Shown: piece after piece, positions 6,188 through 8,004 of the stretch
How positions within the stretch are numbered: position 1 is the stretch's first letter
Layout of the letters: every line of letters starts with the position of its first letter
Assembly (NCBI GenBank): GCA_003135035.1
Contig: PLDE01000208.1
Span: 1,847 to 9,850, forward strand
Length of the DNA: 8,004 nucleotides
Source of the DNA: Candidatus Dormiibacterota bacterium
GTDB taxonomy: Bacteria; Chloroflexota; Dormibacteria; Aeolococcales; Bog-877
Reading direction: 5' to 3'
Made by a program: the position numbers and the translations under genes
Notes under the pieces: generated by a model
What the model saw: the letters and a program-made list of their open reading frames with translations, nothing else
Database searches by the model: none
What the model was told of the DNA's origin: nothing

Positions 6188-8004
6188 ATGGCCTATGAAG
6201 CGATCGTCCCCGCTCGGCCCGGCGTCGCCACCCGGCATCAGCCGGAGTACCACGCCAACTACCTGACCTTCAGCCGCAGCTACACCGTCGACGTCACCTA
6301 TCGCTGCTTTCGGCGTTGCGGCTACTGCGAGTACCGGACGGACGAGGGCGGCCTGATCACGGTGGCGGAGGTCGAGCACCACCTCGACCAGGCTCGCCGG
6401 CTGGGCTGTCGGGAGATCCTGATCATGGCGGGCGAGCAACCGTGGCGGCTGCCAGACCTGGGACTCGCCGACGAGGAAGCTTTCGTCGATCTTGTGGAAG
6501 ACATCTGCCGGCGGGCGATGAGCCGAGGACTGTTGCCCCACACCAACGTGGGCCTGCTCTCCCGGACCAGCCTGGCCCGGCTCCAGCCCTGGAACGTCTC
6601 CATGGGCCTGATGCTGGAGAGCGCTACCGACAACCTGCGCGCCCACGCCATGGGCGGCGGCAAGCGCTATCACGAGCGCCTCGCCCATCTGGACGCGGCC
6701 GGCGAGCTGGGGATTCCCTTCACCACCGGCATCCTGGTCGGGATTGGGGAGACGGAGGCGGATCGCCGCCTCGCGCTGGAGCTGATCCGCGACTCCCACC
6801 TCCGCCACCGGCACATCCAGGAGGTCATCGTTCAGAACTTCATCCCCAAGCCGGGCACTCCTATGGCGGATCAGCCGGCACCTGATGCGGAGACGGTCCG
6901 TGGGGCCGTGCAGCTGGCTCGAACCATCCTGCCCCCCGACGTTGCCGTCCAGGTCCCACCCAACCTCAACTTCGAGAGCTGGCCGTCTCTGGTGGAGGCC
7001 GGAGCCACCGACCTGGGGGGCATCTCGCTGGATGGCGACTCGGTCAGCCCCGAGTACTCCTGGCCCAGCGAGGACGACTTGGCGGCCAAGGCGCTCACCC
7101 TCGGCTACCACCTCCAGGAGCGTCTTCCCGTCTACCAGGAGTCGCTCGCAGACCTGCAGCCGGCAGCTGACCGTCTGCGCCAGGAATTGGTCGGCGACAC
7201 GGTCACCTACGTGGTCAATCGCAACGTCAACATCAGCAATGTCTGCGTCGGCAGCTGTTCCTTTTGCGGCTTTCGCCGCAGTTCGATCAACGCCAAAGGT
7301 GCCTACTTCCACGACCACGACACCGTCTTCGCCAAGATCGAAGACGCCGTCGGGCGCGGCGCCACCGAAATCTGCATGCAGTCCGGACTCACCCCCGAAT
7401 TGAACGTCGCCTTCTACGACACTCTCTTCCGGGAAATCAAGGATCGCTGGCCGACGCTCCACCTGCACGCCCTCTCCCCGGAGGAGATTCGCTACATCGC
7501 CCAGGAGTCAGGCCGCTCGGTGGAGGACATCCTGCGTCAGCTCAAGGACGCCGGACTAGGCACGATGCCGGGCACCGCGGCCGAGATTCTGGTCGAGGAG
7601 GTACGGCGCATCCTCTGTCCCGAGAAGCTGACCAGCGCGGAGTGGGTGGAGATCATCAAGACGGCGCACCGGGTGGGGATTCCCACCACCTCGACGATCA
7701 TGTACGGGCACATCGAGAACCCCTGGCACCGGCTCCAGCACCTCGAGGTGATTAGCAACCTGCAGCGGGAGACGGGCGGCATCAGCGAATTCGTCCTTCT
7801 CCCCTTCCAGGTCGAGAACAACACCCTGGGCAAGTTCTTCGGCATCCGTCAGCCGCTGACCCTGGAAGACTCCTTGCGCTTCACCGCCTTCTGCCGCCTC
7901 TACTTGGGCAGCGACATCCCCAACATCCAGACCAGCTGGGTCAAGCTGGGAGCCGAAGGGGTGGCTCAGTCCCTGCGCTGGGGCGCCAACGACTTTGGCG
8001 GCAC
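6188..8004 (+). CDS. fbiC: Fused CofG-CofH 7,8-didemethyl-8-hydroxy-5-deazariboflavin (Fo) synthase, 3' truncated
   Basis: This enzyme makes Fo, the deazaflavin core of coenzyme F420, from tyrosine and 5-amino-6-ribitylaminouracil using two radical-SAM domains. The frame is open for 605 codons to the window edge. ATG 6188 is the only start codon after an in-frame TAG at 6158. The CofG half (about residues 25-325) has the 4Fe-4S motif C-x3-C-x2-C at Cys40, Cys44 and Cys47 (CFRRCGYC). Its context YTVDVTYRC is closer, as I recall, to the stand-alone cyanobacterial type than to mycobacterial FbiC. The CofH half begins near VTYVVNRNVNISNVC and has its cluster at Cys353, Cys357 and Cys360 (CVGSCSFCGF), then HLHALSPEEI, IMYGHIE and PNIQTSWVKLG. 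The view ends at GANDFGG, normally some 40-60 residues before the C-terminus, so the whole protein may be about 650-670 residues, shorter than mycobacterial FbiC (856). It is clearly one continuous fusion, with no frameshift. Confidence 0.95.
   Translation, partial: MAYEAIVPARPGVATRHQPEYHANYLTFSRSYTVDVTYRCFRRCGYCEYRTDEGGLITVAEVEHHLDQARRLGCREILIMAGEQPWRLPDLGLADEEAFVDLVEDICRRAMSRGLLPHTNVGLLSRTSLARLQPWNVSMGLMLESATDNLRAHAMGGGKRYHERLAHLDAAGELGIPFTTGILVGIGETEADRRLALELIRDSHLRHRHIQEVIVQNFIPKPGTPMADQPAPDAETVRGAVQLARTILPPDVAVQVPPNLNFESWPSLVEAGATDLGGISLDGDSVSPEYSWPSEDDLAAKALTLGYHLQERLPVYQESLADLQPAADRLRQELVGDTVTYVVNRNVNISNVCVGSCSFCGFRRSSINAKGAYFHDHDTVFAKIEDAVGRGATEICMQSGLTPELNVAFYDTLFREIKDRWPTLHLHALSPEEIRYIAQESGRSVEDILRQLKDAGLGTMPGTAAEILVEEVRRILCPEKLTSAEWVEIIKTAHRVGIPTTSTIMYGHIENPWHRLQHLEVISNLQRETGGISEFVLLPFQVENNTLGKFFGIRQPLTLEDSLRFTAFCRLYLGSDIPNIQTSWVKLGAEGVAQSLRWGANDFGG

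Noticed and set aside
6316..6885. 189-codon plus-strand frame inside the CofG half
   Set aside because: It is an out-of-frame shadow of fbiC rich in Arg, Gly and Pro. The fbiC frame carries the conserved motifs.
6137..7468. 443-codon minus-strand open frame opposite fbiC
   Set aside because: It is a shadow of the fused CofG-CofH gene, whose radical-SAM motifs are intact on the plus strand. The product has repetitive Val/Gly/Asp composition and no motif.
1..8004. tRNA, rRNA and CRISPR arrays
   Set aside because: I saw no tRNA-like cloverleaf, no conserved rRNA blocks and no regularly spaced repeats.

Overview
The window is GC-rich, uses GC-rich codons, and has every convincing gene on the + strand. 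The best guess for the source is an actinobacterium, possibly an uncultured lineage such as Acidimicrobiia. This rests on the fused CofG-CofH protein of coenzyme F420 synthesis, a UgpC/MsiK-like sugar-transporter ATPase, promoter-like hexamers placed directly before start codons (leaderless style), and long opposite-strand shadow reading frames. The class is inferred, not shown.

Layout: (1) 1-972 is the 3' part of an ABC sugar-import ATPase whose Walker A region lies before the window. (2) 973-1252 is a non-coding gap with short GGTTCAGT-type repeats, a perfect 17-bp palindrome and a somewhat more AT-rich patch, possibly a decayed mobile-element end. (3) 1253-1933 is a class I SAM-dependent O-methyltransferase. 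(4) 1934-2388 is a 455-bp gap ending in a good sigma70-type promoter and a leader of about 164 nt. (5) 2389-5258 is a two-gene glyoxylate-shunt operon, isocitrate lyase (aceA) then malate synthase A (aceB), with a 4-bp GTGA overlap. (6) 5259-5433 is a gap with a hairpin across the aceB stop codon and a candidate promoter. (7) 5434-6153 encodes an unrecognised 239-residue protein with a Cys/His-rich N-terminus. (8) 6188 to the window end is most of fbiC, a CofG-CofH fusion that makes the deazaflavin Fo, truncated by the window edge.

Functionally, aceA and aceB together bypass the decarboxylating steps of the TCA cycle and allow growth on acetate, fatty acids or other C2 sources. FbiC starts F420 cofactor synthesis. 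The Cys/His-rich protein lies 34 bp before fbiC, but a functional link is only a possibility. The ABC ATPase and the methyltransferase look like separate transcription units.

The most interesting signal is the aceA leader. A 35-codon ORF begins exactly where the promoter should start transcription. It ends one base before the ATG of a 13-codon ORF, whose stop codon overlaps the aceA Shine-Dalgarno sequence. This looks like a possible leaderless upstream-ORF relay controlling the glyoxylate shunt. It was read from sequence only and could be chance in GC-rich DNA.
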